A DNA stretch of 64,000 nt from the NCBI RefSeq assembly GCF_021043365.1, contig NZ_JAJNDU010000001.1, positions 496,001 to 560,000 of the forward strand, read 5' to 3'. This document shows positions 46,635-55,914 of this stretch, piece by piece. The notes under the pieces are model-generated. The model saw only the letters and a list, made by a program, of their open reading frames with translations, was not told the DNA's origin and searched no databases. Made by a program: the position numbers and the translations under genes. Numbering within the stretch: the first letter of the stretch is position 1; each line of letters opens with the position of its first letter. The DNA comes from Sphingomonas sp. IC-11. Lineage in GTDB: Bacteria > Pseudomonadota > Alphaproteobacteria > Sphingomonadales > Sphingomonadaceae.

Positions 46635-47084
46635 TCAGGTGAAGACCTGGGTGATCCACTCCGCGATCATCGCCGGCTTTTCGCTGCCTTCGATCTCGAT
46701 CGTGGTCTCGGTGGTGAACTGGTACTGGCCCGGGCGCTTCTCGTCGAATTCGGTCAGCTTCGAACGGCCGCGCACGCGCGATCCCGACGGAACCGGCGCG
46801 AGGAAGCGGACTTTGTTGCCGCCGTAATTGACGCCCATCTTCACGCCGTCGAGCCGCGGCATGTCCGGGTTCTTGGCCGACAGCAAAGGCAGCAGCGACA
46901 GCGTCAGGAAGCCGTGCGCGATGGTGGTGCCGAACGGCGTCTGCTTGGCGCGTTCCGGGTCGATGTGGATGAACTGGTGGTCACCGGTCGCGTCGGCGAA
47001 CTTGTTGATCATCTCCTGGGTCACTTCGACCCATTCGGACACGCTTTCCTTGCCGATCGCGGCCTTCATCTCGTCTGCGTTCAC
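46635..47084 (-). CDS. MaoC-like (R)-enoyl-CoA hydratase
   Basis: From the GTG at 47084 (GGGGAG five bases ahead) the protein has 149 residues, a single hot-dog domain. The hydratase-2 dyad is in FADATGDHQFIHIDPERA, with Asp and His in the pattern D-x(4)-H, followed by PFGTTIAHGFLTLSLLPLL. It hydrates trans-2-enoyl-CoA to the (R)-3-hydroxyacyl form, which can feed PHA synthesis. Its upstream reading to ATG 47219 covers intergenic sequence and is not supported. Same strand as the thiolase. Confidence 0.88.
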   Translation of the reverse strand: MNADEMKAAIGKESVSEWVEVTQEMINKFADATGDHQFIHIDPERAKQTPFGTTIAHGFLTLSLLPLLSAKNPDMPRLDGVKMGVNYGGNKVRFLAPVPSGSRVRGRSKLTEFDEKRPGQYQFTTETTIEIEGSEKPAMIAEWITQVFT

Positions 47085-47338
47085 GAAGACTCCCCTTGGC
47101 TTCCTCATCCCGTTCGCGGGTGCAGCGCACCTGTAGGCGCGAGGGCGCCAGCCTCGCAACCCTTGTGAACCGCAGTATGGAATTTGCCGTTCTACAGGGG
47201 CCGTATCGGCGAACCGCACCTTCGAAAATGCCGCTACGGCTTCTGCCCCGATGCGACTCGCTTGCCTGTGCCACCATAAATAATGTTATGGTCATCGACG
47301 AAGCTGCCGGAGGGGCGGCGCAAGTAAGGAGAGGCAGC

Positions 47339-48232
47339 TTGGCGTACGAGCAGATCATCTATGACGTGAAGGACGGTATCGCGACGATCACGCTGAACCG
47401 GCCGGAAAAGCTCAACGCATTCACCGGCACGATGATGGCCGAGATGATCGACGCGTTCGACAAGATCGATTCCGATGACGACGTGCGCTGCGTCATCGTG
47501 ACGGGCGCCGGCCGCGCCTTCTGCGCCGGCGCGGATCTGTCGGCGGGCGCCAAGACCTTCGACTATGACAATCGCACCGATCGGCCCGATCACGGCAGCG
47601 GCCAGGGCGGCCTCACCTATGAGATGGAGGAGGCGCGTGACGGCGGCGGCCGGCTGACGCTGCGGATCTTCGAATGCCTGAAGCCGGTGATTGCGGCGGT
47701 GAACGGCCCCGCGGTCGGCATCGGCTCCACCATGCAGCTGCCGATGGACATCCGCATCGCCAGCGACACCGCGCGCTTTGGCTTCGTCTTCGCCCGCCGC
47801 GGCATCGTCCCGGAGGCCGCGTCCAGCTTCTTCTTGCCGCGCGTCGTCGGCATCAACCAGGCGCTGGAATGGTGCTTCTCGGGCCGCGTCTTCGATGCGC
47901 AGGAGGCGCTGAATGGCCGTCTCGTGAAGCAGGTGGTGCCGGGCGGCGAGCTGCTCGCCGTCGCCAACGCCCTTGCCCGCGAGATCGCCGACAACACCGC
48001 GCCCGTGTCGGTCGCGCTCACCCGCCAGATGCTGTGGCGCGGCCTCGGCATGAGCCACCCGATGGATGCGCATAAGATCGACAGCCGCGCGATCCTCTCG
48101 CGCGGCCGCTCAGGCGATGCGAAGGAAGGCGTCACCTCCTTCCTCGAAAAGCGCACGCCGGTGTATCCGGACAAGGTGTCCGAGGCGATGCCGGACTTCT
48201 TCCCGTGGTGGGAAGAGCAGAAGTACGCCTGA
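47339..48232 (+). CDS. Enoyl-CoA hydratase/isomerase (crotonase family)
   Basis: TTG at 47339 with AGGAGAGG four bases ahead gives a 297-residue protein beginning AYEQIIYDVKDGIATITLNRPEKLNAF. Oxyanion-hole strand GAGRAFCAGADLS and VNGPAVGIGSTMQL are present, and RRGIVPEAASSFFLPRVVG carries the probable catalytic Glu. Two glycine-rich loops occur near residue 80-100 (FDYDNRTDRPDHGSGQGG). It is longer than typical FadB-like crotonases and belongs to the group that hydrates or isomerises enoyl-CoA. The promoter region is shared with the divergent MaoC gene. Confidence 0.9.
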   Translation: MAYEQIIYDVKDGIATITLNRPEKLNAFTGTMMAEMIDAFDKIDSDDDVRCVIVTGAGRAFCAGADLSAGAKTFDYDNRTDRPDHGSGQGGLTYEMEEARDGGGRLTLRIFECLKPVIAAVNGPAVGIGSTMQLPMDIRIASDTARFGFVFARRGIVPEAASSFFLPRVVGINQALEWCFSGRVFDAQEALNGRLVKQVVPGGELLAVANALAREIADNTAPVSVALTRQMLWRGLGMSHPMDAHKIDSRAILSRGRSGDAKEGVTSFLEKRTPVYPDKVSEAMPDFFPWWEEQKYA

Positions 48233-48276
48233 CACGCCGTTGACCCTTCGGCGCTCCACCTGCGTTATAGCAGGGC

Positions 48277-48954
48277 GTGAGCGCCGAGGATGACAAGAGG
48301 CTGGCCGCGGAAGCTGCGGTGGCGGAGGTTCGGGACGGGATGACCGTCGGCCTCGGCACCGGATCGACCGCGGCCTTTGCCATTTCGGCGCTCGCGCATC
48401 GGGTTGCGACCGGGCTTAAAGTGCAGGCGGTTGCGACGAGTAAGGCGACGGCGCGGGCGGCTCAGTCCGCAGGGATTGAGGTCATCGACTTTGCGGACTG
48501 CCCGGCAGTGGACATCGCCATTGATGGCACCGACGAAATTGACGAGCGCTTCTGGGCTATCAAGGGCGCGGGCGGCGCCATGCTGCGGGAGAAGGCTGTC
48601 GCAGCGGCGGCGCGGCGCTTCATCGTGATCGCCGATGGCTCCAAGCGGGTGGCAAGGATCGGTGCCGCGAAACTCCCGGTGGAAGTGCTACCCTTCGCGC
48701 GTAGCTTTGTTGTGACAAAGCTTGCTGCGCTCGGCGCGGCAGTGAGCATCCGACCGGACTACCGAACCGACAACGAAAATCTCGTGGCAGACTGCCGCTT
48801 CCAATCCATGGCCGATCCGCGCGCGCTGGCGGCGCAGATCATGTCGATCCCGGGCGTGCTTGGCCATGGATTGTTTCTGGACGAGGTGGATGCGGCCTAT
48901 ATCGCAGCACGCGGTACCGTTGCGCGACTGGAACGCGACGAACGGAGCGACTAG
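48277..48954 (+). CDS. rpiA: Ribose-5-phosphate isomerase A
   Basis: A 225-residue cytosolic isomerase interconverting ribose 5-phosphate and ribulose 5-phosphate. GLGTGSTAAFAI binds phosphate, DGTDEIDERF contains the catalytic acidic pair, and KGAGGAMLREK is the active-site lysine motif. GTG start; the ribosome site is weak. First gene of the pentose-phosphate set, 65 bp before tkt. Confidence 0.95.
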   Translation: MSAEDDKRLAAEAAVAEVRDGMTVGLGTGSTAAFAISALAHRVATGLKVQAVATSKATARAAQSAGIEVIDFADCPAVDIAIDGTDEIDERFWAIKGAGGAMLREKAVAAAARRFIVIADGSKRVARIGAAKLPVEVLPFARSFVVTKLAALGAAVSIRPDYRTDNENLVADCRFQSMADPRALAAQIMSIPGVLGHGLFLDEVDAAYIAARGTVARLERDERSD

Positions 48955-49019
48955 AGGGGCCGCGACTCGGCAACCGGGCATTGGCCCGGACGTTCGATCC
49001 CACATCAGCGAGGCCCCCG

Positions 49020-51074
49020 ATGACCGACACCGCCAATCCCGCGAACGTTCATGAGGACGGCACGTCCGAGCGACTTGAGATCGACACGATCCGTACGCTG
49101 TCGATGGATGCGGTGCAGGCAGCCAATTCGGGCCACCCCGGAACGCCGATGGCCCTCGCGCCGGTAGGCCATACGCTTTGGACTAAGTTCCTGCGCTACG
49201 ATCCTGCGCAGGCGAACTGGCCCAACCGCGACCGCTTCGTCCTGTCGGTTGGCCACGCCTCCATGCTGCTTTATTCGCTGCTGCACCTCGCCGGCGTGAA
49301 GCAGCCCGATGGCGCCCCCGCGGTCAGCCTTGAGGATATCAAGCAGTTCCGCCAGCTCGGCTCCAAGACGCCGGGCCATCCGGAATACAGCCACACGGTC
49401 GGCGTCGAGACGACCACCGGCCCGCTCGGCCAGGGCTGCGGCAATTCGGTCGGTATGGCGATCGCGGAACGCTGGATGGCGGCGCGCTACAACAAGCCCG
49501 GCTTCACCCTGTTTGACCACGACGTCTACGCGCTGTGCGGTGACGGTGACATGATGGAAGGCGTCGCTTCGGAAGCCGCCAGCCTCGCGGGCCATCTGAA
49601 GCTCTCGAACCTCTGCTGGATCTACGACAGCAACCAAATCTCGATCGAGGGCGACACCGACCTGGCGTTCAACGAGGATGTCGGCAAGCGCTTCGAGGCG
49701 TATCACTGGAACGTCATCCACGTGGATGACGCCAACGACGTTCCCGCGCTCACCAGGGCGTTCGAGCAGTTCCGCGCCACCACCGACAAGCCGACGCTTA
49801 TCATCGTGAAGTCCGTGATCGGCTGGGGCTCTCCGCGCGCCGGTAGCGAGAAGGCGCACGGCGAAGCCTTGGGCGAAGAGAATGTCCGCCTGACCAAGGA
49901 AGCCTATGGCTGGCCGACGGACAAGAACTTCTATGTGCCGGAAGGCGTGCAGGAATCCTTCGAGCAGGCCGTCGCCAGCCGCGGCGTGCCGCTGCGCGAG
50001 GCGTGGGACGCGATGCTCCAGAAGTACCGCGCCGAGCATCCCGAACTCGCCAAGGAAGTCGATGCCATTATCACCGGCACGCTGCCGGAGGGCTGGGACG
50101 CTGATATCCCGACCTTCGACGCTGATCCCAAGGGCCTCGCCAGCCGCGATGCCGGTGGCAAGGTGCTGAACGCGATCGCCAAGAAGATGCCGTGGCTGAT
50201 CGGCGGCTCGGCGGATCTCGCGCCGTCGACGAAGACCGACATCAAGGGCGAGGCGAGCTTCTTGCCCAGCGATTATGCGGGGCGCAACTTCCACTTCGGC
50301 GTGCGCGAACACGCCATGGGCTCGGTCGCGGTCGGCATGGCGCTGTCGGGGTTGCGTTCCTACGGCAGCACCTTCCTCGTCTTCCTCGATTACATGCGCC
50401 CACCGGTCCGCCTTTCGGCGCTGATGGAGCTCGGCACCACCTGGATCTTCACGCACGACTCGATCGGCGTGGGCGAGGACGGCCCGACGCACCAGCCGAT
50501 CGAGATGCTGGCCATGATGCGCGCGACGCCGGGCCTCGACATGATCCGGCCCGCCGACGCGAATGAGGTCGCGGCTGCATGGCGCGCGATCGTGGAAACG
50601 CCGAAGCAGCCCGCCGCGCTCGTGCTCTCGCGCCAGGCATTGCCCACGCTGGACCGTTCCAAGTACGCCAGCGCGGATGGCGTGAAGCAGGGCGGCTATG
50701 TTCTCGCCGACAGCGATGGTACGCCGGACGTGATCCTGCTGGCGACGGGCAGTGAAGTCAGCCTTGCGCTTGAGGCGCACGAAAAGCTGCTCGCCGACGG
50801 GGTGAAGAGCCGTGTCGTCTCCATCCCCAGTTGGTACCGCTTCGAGAAGCAGAGCGACGCGTACAAGGAAAGCGTGCTGCCCAAGGCGGTGACCGCTCGC
50901 GTCGCGATCGAGATGGCCGGCGAGATTGGCTGGGAGCGTTACGTCGGCCTTGCCGGCAAGACCATCACCATGTCCACCTTCGGTGCCTCGGCGCCGATCG
51001 CCAAGCTTGCCGACAAATTCGGCTTCACCGCCGATAACGTGGTGAAGGTGGCGAAAGAGGTCATGGCTGCCTAA
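49020..51074 (+). CDS. tkt: Transketolase
   Basis: The 684-residue thiamine-diphosphate enzyme moves two-carbon units between sugar phosphates. SGHPGTPMALAPVGHTLW and TTTGPLGQGCGNSVG are N-terminal signatures; GDGDMMEGVASEAASLAGHL binds ThDP and Mg. FGVREHAMGSVAVGMALSG marks the pyrimidine domain, where the Glu of REH activates the cofactor. Length is normal. GAGG at 49010 supports ATG 49020. It is followed by repeat hairpins and then tal. Confidence 0.97.
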   Translation: MTDTANPANVHEDGTSERLEIDTIRTLSMDAVQAANSGHPGTPMALAPVGHTLWTKFLRYDPAQANWPNRDRFVLSVGHASMLLYSLLHLAGVKQPDGAPAVSLEDIKQFRQLGSKTPGHPEYSHTVGVETTTGPLGQGCGNSVGMAIAERWMAARYNKPGFTLFDHDVYALCGDGDMMEGVASEAASLAGHLKLSNLCWIYDSNQISIEGDTDLAFNEDVGKRFEAYHWNVIHVDDANDVPALTRAFEQFRATTDKPTLIIVKSVIGWGSPRAGSEKAHGEALGEENVRLTKEAYGWPTDKNFYVPEGVQESFEQAVASRGVPLREAWDAMLQKYRAEHPELAKEVDAIITGTLPEGWDADIPTFDADPKGLASRDAGGKVLNAIAKKMPWLIGGSADLAPSTKTDIKGEASFLPSDYAGRNFHFGVREHAMGSVAVGMALSGLRSYGSTFLVFLDYMRPPVRLSALMELGTTWIFTHDSIGVGEDGPTHQPIEMLAMMRATPGLDMIRPADANEVAAAWRAIVETPKQPAALVLSRQALPTLDRSKYASADGVKQGGYVLADSDGTPDVILLATGSEVSLALEAHEKLLADGVKSRVVSIPSWYRFEKQSDAYKESVLPKAVTARVAIEMAGEIGWERYVGLAGKTITMSTFGASAPIAKLADKFGFTADNVVKVAKEVMAA

Positions 51075-51087
51075 CTGGTAATGACAC

Positions 51088-51180
51088 CCCCGTCCGGTCC
51101 GAGCGAAGTCTAGGACCGGGACCGGACGGGCCGGCGTTGCTACACGCCAACGTGTCTCGACTTCGCTCGACACGAACGGA
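51088..51180. repeat. Inverted pair of REP-like hairpin units between tkt and tal
   Basis: Unit one has a perfect 12-bp stem, CCCGTCCGGTCC at 51089-51100 and GGACCGGACGGG at 51119-51130. Unit two has CGTGTC at 51151-51156 and GACACG at 51169-51174. Both contain an 11-bp core, CGAGCGAAGTC at 51100-51110 and its reverse complement at 51159-51169, so they are inverted copies of one element flanked by CCGT. The arrangement resembles bacterial interspersed mosaic elements. Confidence 0.65.
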
Positions 51181-51194
51181 CGGAGACAGGACAG

Positions 51195-52304
51195 ATGGGC
51201 AAGCTCAACGATCTCGCGAACGCAGGCCAAGCGGTATGGCTCGACTTCGTGGACCGCAAGTTCCTCGAGGAAGGCGGGCTGGAGAAGCTGGTGGCCGAGG
51301 ATGGCGTGACCGGCGTGACCTCCAATCCCACCATTTTCCAGAAGGCCATGGGCGAGGGCACTGCTTATGACGGCACGCTCGCGGCGTTTGACAAGGCGAA
51401 CCCCGGCGCGCCGGCAATGGACCGGTACGAACATCTTGCCATCCAGGACATCAAGGCCGCCGCAGAGACGCTTCGCCCGGTCTATGATCGGCTGAACGGC
51501 AAGGATGGCTACGTCAGCCTTGAGGTCTCGCCCTATCTCGCCAACGATACCGATGGTACGATCGCCGAGGCCGAAAAGCTGTGGAAGGCAGTCGATCGTC
51601 CCAACCTGATGATCAAGATCCCGGGGACGCCGGCCGGCGTGCCTGCGATTGCCGCCACCATCGCCAACGGGATCAATGTCAACGTCACGTTGCTGTTCTC
51701 CCAGCAGGCGTACCAGGCCGTGGCGATGGCCTATGTTGAGGGGCTGGAGCAGCGCGTTCAGCGCGGGCAGCCGATCGACCGGATCGCCAGCGTTGCCAGC
51801 TTCTTCATCAGCCGTATCGACAATGAGATCGACAAGAAGATCGACGCCGGCACGGGCGGCGAGGAAGCGAAGGCGCTGAAGGGCAAGGTGGCAATCGCAA
51901 ACGCGAAGCTCGCCTATGCCTGGTATCAGGAGTTCATCGCCTCGGACCGCTGGCAGGCGCTCGCTGCCAAGGGCGCGCAGCCGCAGCGGCTGCTGTGGGC
52001 CTCGACCGGAACGAAGAACCCGGACTATCCGGATACCCTCTACGTCGACACGCTGATCGGCCCTGACACGGTCAACACCATGCCGCCGAAGACCCTGGAC
52101 GCGTTCCGCGAGCGCGGAACCGCTCGGGTCACGCTAACCGAAGACGTTGAGGGCGCCCGCCAAATCCTGGCCGACGTCGAGCGGCTCGGGCTTGATCTTG
52201 CCGAGGTCACAGAACGGTTGGTGGAAGAGGGCGTGGCATCGTTCAGCAAGTCTTTCGATGACCTGCTCGGCTCTATCCAGGCCAAGCATCCCGCGGAGGC
52301 TTGA
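51195..52304 (+). CDS. tal: Transaldolase
   Basis: A 369-residue transaldolase moving three-carbon units between sedoheptulose 7-phosphate and glyceraldehyde 3-phosphate. TSNPTIFQKAM begins the barrel, SLEVSPYLANDTDGTI follows, and the Schiff-base lysine is Lys141 of LMIKIPGTPAG; NVNVTLLFS and the late LLWASTGTKNP complete the family. It is the long bacterial subfamily (TAL with about 360-370 residues). Same strand as tkt and gnd. Confidence 0.95.
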   Translation: MGKLNDLANAGQAVWLDFVDRKFLEEGGLEKLVAEDGVTGVTSNPTIFQKAMGEGTAYDGTLAAFDKANPGAPAMDRYEHLAIQDIKAAAETLRPVYDRLNGKDGYVSLEVSPYLANDTDGTIAEAEKLWKAVDRPNLMIKIPGTPAGVPAIAATIANGINVNVTLLFSQQAYQAVAMAYVEGLEQRVQRGQPIDRIASVASFFISRIDNEIDKKIDAGTGGEEAKALKGKVAIANAKLAYAWYQEFIASDRWQALAAKGAQPQRLLWASTGTKNPDYPDTLYVDTLIGPDTVNTMPPKTLDAFRERGTARVTLTEDVEGARQILADVERLGLDLAEVTERLVEEGVASFSKSFDDLLGSIQAKHPAEA

Positions 52305-52440
52305 TCGGCCTGCGGAACGGAAACCTGTCCTCCACCGTTCGCGATGAACCCGGCGAAAGGCGTGCAAAGGGCCACGTGGCTCGGCTTGCGCTTTTCGGTG
52401 GGTTTGGCCCAACCGGCAAAATCACGTGGAGCCTGACAGT

Positions 52441-53424
52441 ATGAAGATCGGCATCATCGGCCTCGGCCGCATGGGCGGCAACATCGCGCGTCGCTTGATG
52501 CGCGGAGGCCACGAGGTGGTCGTATGGGATCGCAACACCGATGCTGTTGCCGGTCTGGGCAGCGAAGGTGCGGTGGCGGCAGAGTCGCTGGCCGATATGA
52601 AGAGCAAGCTCGACACCCCGGCAATCTTCTGGGTCATGCTGCCCGCTGGCGCGCCGACCGAGGAGACGATTGAGGCGCTGTGTGGCGGTGAGTGTGCCGC
52701 GGGCGATATCATCATCGATGGCGGTAACACCTTCTGGAAGGATGACGTCCGCCGCGCCAAGATGCTTTCCGAGAAGGGCGTGCACTATGTGGACGTCGGG
52801 ACGTCCGGCGGTGTCTGGGGGCTTGAACGCGGCTATTGCATGATGATCGGCGGCGACAAGGAAACCGTCGACCTGCTGGATCCGATCTTTGACACGTTGG
52901 CCCCTGGTCTTGGCAGTGTGCCACGTACGCCCAACCGGGGGGACGCTTGCGATCCGCGGGCGGAGAAAGGCTATATTCACGCCGGCCGCGCTGGTGCCGG
53001 GCACTTCGTTAAGATGGTGCACAACGGGATCGAATATGGCCTCATGCAGGCTTACGCTGAGGGCTTCGATGTCTTGTGGGGACGCAACGTTCCGCATCTG
53101 CCTGAGGACGAAAGATTCGATTTCAACCTGGCCGAGATTTCCGAGGTGTGGCGCCGCGGTTCGGTGATCTCATCCTGGCTGCTCGATCTCACGGCATCTG
53201 CGCTGGCCCAGGATCAGAAGCTGGAACAATTCTCGGGCAAGGTGGCGGACTCCGGCGAAGGGCGCTGGACGATCGAGGCGGCGATGGAACAGGCGACGCC
53301 CGTCGCCGTGCTCACGACGGCGCTGTTCGCGCGCTACCGCAGCCGTATCGACGAGATGTTCGGGGACAAGCTGCTATCAGCCATGCGTTATGGCTTCGGC
53401 GGCCACGTCGAAATTCCGCAGTGA
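52441..53424 (+). CDS. gnd: 6-phosphogluconate dehydrogenase (decarboxylating), short form
   Basis: A 327-residue member of the 3-hydroxyacid dehydrogenase family. NAD(P)-binding [20 protein letters not shown] is at the start, [21 protein letters not shown] gives the substrate-binding loop and [21 protein letters not shown] carries the catalytic lysine. The 300-330 residue length fits the GntZ/YqeC-like class, often NAD-dependent, rather than the 470-residue Gnd. It makes ribulose 5-phosphate, feeding rpiA and tkt upstream. ATG 52441 chosen over GTG 52426. Confidence 0.93.
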   Translation: MKIGIIGLGRMGGNIARRLMRGGHEVVVWDRNTDAVAGLGSEGAVAAESLADMKSKLDTPAIFWVMLPAGAPTEETIEALCGGECAAGDIIIDGGNTFWKDDVRRAKMLSEKGVHYVDVGTSGGVWGLERGYCMMIGGDKETVDLLDPIFDTLAPGLGSVPRTPNRGDACDPRAEKGYIHAGRAGAGHFVKMVHNGIEYGLMQAYAEGFDVLWGRNVPHLPEDERFDFNLAEISEVWRRGSVISSWLLDLTASALAQDQKLEQFSGKVADSGEGRWTIEAAMEQATPVAVLTTALFARYRSRIDEMFGDKLLSAMRYGFGGHVEIPQ

Positions 53425-53434
53425 GGGTGCATCA

Positions 53435-54235
53435 GTGACGCTTGTCATCAGCGATGTCGACGGCACGCTGGTCGACAAGGAGAAGAGGCTGACCCCTGGT
53501 ACGATTGAGGCCGTGAAGCGCCTGCGCGAGGCCGGTTTCGGCTTCACGATGATCAGTGCGAGGCCGATGTCGGGGCTCCTGTCACTCGCGGACCAGCTTT
53601 CGCTGGACGTGCCGATGGGCGCGTTCAACGGCGGCCTTGTCTTTCGGCGCGATGGCGAGATTCTGTGCCGCCACTTCGTCGATGAGGCCGTCGCCCGCGG
53701 CGCACTGGATCTTGCGCGCCAGGTGCCCGTCGACATTTGGGTGTTCGCCGACGATCAATGGTTCGCCACGTCGGCCAGCGGGCCGCATGTGCCAAGCGAA
53801 CGCATCGCCTCCGGTCAGGAACCGACAATTTGCGGCGGCTTTGCGGATCTGCTGAACCGTGCCGACAAGATCACCTTCGTCTGCGACGACACCGCGGTGC
53901 TCGATGATCTGCGCGATCGCATCCTTGCCACGCATGATGGTCAGGCGACAATTGTGAAATCACAGACCTATTACCTCGATATCACGGCGACGACGGCCAA
54001 CAAGGGGGATGGTATCGCGCGGCTTGCCCACGCGCTTGCCGTGCCGCTCGACCGCACGATCGCAATCGGGGATCAGGCGAATGATCTGGCGATGTTCGGC
54101 CGCGCGGGCCGCGCAATCGCGATGGGCAATGCTCCAGACGATGTGAAGGCCAAAGCGGCCGACGTCACGCTGGCTAATGACGCCGACGGCGTTGCCCATG
54201 CTATCGACAAGTTCATTTTGGGGAGAATGATGTGA
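53435..54235 (+). CDS. HAD-IIB (Cof-type) phosphatase
   Basis: The GTG at 53435, seven bases after GAGGG, gives a 266-residue protein. Motif I is ISDVDGTLVDK (Asp7 nucleophile, Asp9), motif II the Ser in MISARP, motif III Lys of VKSQTYYLD with NKGDG, and motif IV GDQANDLAMF. The cap is the IIB type, as in YidA/Cof sugar-phosphate phosphatases. It sits 10 bp after gnd and overlaps the next HAD gene (GTGA), so it is in the pentose-phosphate transcript. Substrate unknown. Confidence 0.88.
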   Translation: MTLVISDVDGTLVDKEKRLTPGTIEAVKRLREAGFGFTMISARPMSGLLSLADQLSLDVPMGAFNGGLVFRRDGEILCRHFVDEAVARGALDLARQVPVDIWVFADDQWFATSASGPHVPSERIASGQEPTICGGFADLLNRADKITFVCDDTAVLDDLRDRILATHDGQATIVKSQTYYLDITATTANKGDGIARLAHALAVPLDRTIAIGDQANDLAMFGRAGRAIAMGNAPDDVKAKAADVTLANDADGVAHAIDKFILGRMM

Positions 54236-54978
54236 AGCAACTGGTGGCGTTCGATCTCGATGGTACGCTCGCGGAGAGCAAGCAGGCGATTCAGCCCGAC
54301 ATGGGTGACGCGCTCGCAGACTTGCTGACGGTCGCTCACGTCGCGGTAATTTCGGGCGGGGACTGGCCCCAATTCGACAAGCAGGTTGCGTCGCGGCTGC
54401 CGGAGCGTGCCGACCGATCGAAGCTTTGGCTGATGCCGACCACGGGTACGAAGTTGTACACTTTTCGGGACGGTCAATGGGGCACCGTCTATGCGGAGCT
54501 GTTTTCGGACGAGCAGAAGCAGAAGATCCTCAAGGCTTTCGATGAATCGCTGGAGGCCACGGGCTTCGTTCCGGAGCAGACCTGGGGCGAACGGATCGAG
54601 GATCGTGGCAGCCAGATCACTTTTTCGGCTCTGGGGCAGCAGGCGCCTATCCACGCGAAGGAAGTGTGGGATCCGGACTTCGCCAAGCGCAAGGTGATCC
54701 AGGCCGATCTGAAGAAGCGGCTGCCGGGTCTGTCGATCAACATGGGCGGCGCCACGTCGATCGATATCACGCAAGAAGGTGTGGACAAGGCGTATGGCCT
54801 GAAGCGTTTGCGTGACGAGAGCGGCATTCCGCTCGACGCGATGATGTTCGTAGGCGATGCCATCTTCCCCGGCGGGAACGACTATCCCGCGAAGGAACTG
54901 GGGCTGGATACCGTCCGCGTTCGTGATCCACAGGATACGCTGAGCGTCATCGCGACGGTGGTCGCCTGCCAGAAATGA
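54232..54978 (+). CDS. HAD-IIB protein resembling eukaryotic-type phosphomannomutase
   Basis: A 248-residue HAD protein, GTG start overlapping the previous stop with GGGAGA five bases ahead. Motif I FDLDGTLAES holds Asp8 and Asp10. GGATSIDITQEGVDKAYGL and FVGDAIFPGGNDYPAKELG closely mimic the alpha-PMM pattern of eukaryotic phosphomannomutases. The arginine in the usual GRSC motif is absent (SALGQQAP), so mutase activity is doubtful and phosphatase activity possible. Tail VRDPQDTLSVIATVV. Substrate probably a sugar phosphate. Confidence 0.75.
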   Translation: MKQLVAFDLDGTLAESKQAIQPDMGDALADLLTVAHVAVISGGDWPQFDKQVASRLPERADRSKLWLMPTTGTKLYTFRDGQWGTVYAELFSDEQKQKILKAFDESLEATGFVPEQTWGERIEDRGSQITFSALGQQAPIHAKEVWDPDFAKRKVIQADLKKRLPGLSINMGGATSIDITQEGVDKAYGLKRLRDESGIPLDAMMFVGDAIFPGGNDYPAKELGLDTVRVRDPQDTLSVIATVVACQK

Positions 54979-54983
54979 GGGAC

Positions 54984-55005
54984 GGCGCCGGTTCTTGCCG
55001 GCGCC
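54984..55005. terminator. Terminator after the HAD pair
   Basis: GGCGCCGG at 54984-54991 and CCGGCGCC at 54998-55005 give an 8-bp perfect stem with a 6-nt loop, five bases after the stop. It closes the rpiA-to-HAD run. Confidence 0.6.
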
Positions 55006-55125
55006 ACCGCTTCGCGACGATCGGGCCGGCCGTCGGGTTTGTACCCATCACGGCAACCCGGACACGCGACCAGGCCATGGGCGCGACTGATGGTGACTTG
55101 CGCCCCTGATACATGCACAGGCTCT

Positions 55126-55914
55126 TCAGGAGCTCTTCGGCGGCCCCAGCACCGACTGCGCGCGCGCTGATAGTCTCTCCAGCGCAGCCGGGTGAATGCC
55201 GCGGCTGCTGGTGATCACTCCAAAGGCGCAAGGATCGGGCTTATTGAAAGCAAGATCCGCGCCTAGCGCATCGGTAACCATGCCGCCTGCTTCCGTCGCA
55301 ATCAGGGCTGCAGCCGCGATGTCCCATTCGTTGCCCCAGCGCAGCGTGGCGACCAGATCGGCACGGTCGTCCGCGACCATGGCCATGCGCAGTGCGATGG
55401 AGTTGGGCTTTTCAACCATCGTCAGATCGCGATCTGCCTTCGGCAGTGCATCGGTGGGTACGCGTGCGCCCGCGAATTCGTCGCGGCGGCTGGCGACGAG
55501 CGGTCGCCCGTTCAGTGTTGCTCCGCGCCCGGCGCTGGCCTGCCACACTTCGTCGCGCACGGGTGCATCGAGTACGCCGATTACCGGGCGCCCGTCCTCA
55601 ACCAGGGCGACTGACACGGCCCAACCGGCTCGACCGCGAATATAGTCCCGCGTCCCATCGATTGGGTCGACCACCCAGATCCGGCGGTGAGCCAGGCGAT
55701 CGGGATTGTCCGCGGTTTCTTCGGATAGCCAGCCGGCATCGGGCAGGAGCACGGACAGTCGTTCCCGCAGCATCCTGTCAACGGCAAGATCAACCTCGCA
55801 GACCGGGTTACCCGGCACCTTTTCCCACCGGGCAAAATCAGTGCGGAACCGCGCCATGGCGAGTTGCCCCGCCTCACGCGCGATATCCGCAACCGATTGC
55901 GCCAAGTCATCCAC
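55126..55914 (-). CDS. Inositol monophosphatase-family / 3'(2'),5'-bisphosphate nucleotidase (CysQ-like)
   Basis: A 262-residue Mg-dependent, Li-sensitive phosphatase. Metal sites are in SEETAD and WVVDPIDGTRDYIRG, and the C-terminal WDIAAAALIATEAGGMVTD binds substrate. PAP phosphatase (CysQ) and inositol monophosphatase cannot be separated reliably; CysQ is favoured by the overall length and the DxxxL start. GTG start 55914 overlaps the pmbA stop, so it is translated after pmbA. CysQ would recycle PAP from sulfate assimilation. Confidence 0.82.
   Translation of the reverse strand: MDDLAQSVADIAREAGQLAMARFRTDFARWEKVPGNPVCEVDLAVDRMLRERLSVLLPDAGWLSEETADNPDRLAHRRIWVVDPIDGTRDYIRGRAGWAVSVALVEDGRPVIGVLDAPVRDEVWQASAGRGATLNGRPLVASRRDEFAGARVPTDALPKADRDLTMVEKPNSIALRMAMVADDRADLVATLRWGNEWDIAAAALIATEAGGMVTDALGADLAFNKPDPCAFGVITSSRGIHPAALERLSARAQSVLGPPKSS

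Noticed and set aside
45331-46827. 498-codon plus-strand frame
   Set aside because: Antisense to the thiolase and MaoC genes; these have active-site motifs and ribosome sites.
49005-51434. 809-codon open frame on the minus strand
   Set aside because: Exactly antisense to tkt and the start of tal; codon bias of GC-rich genes opens this frame. His/Arg/Gly-rich product with no domains.
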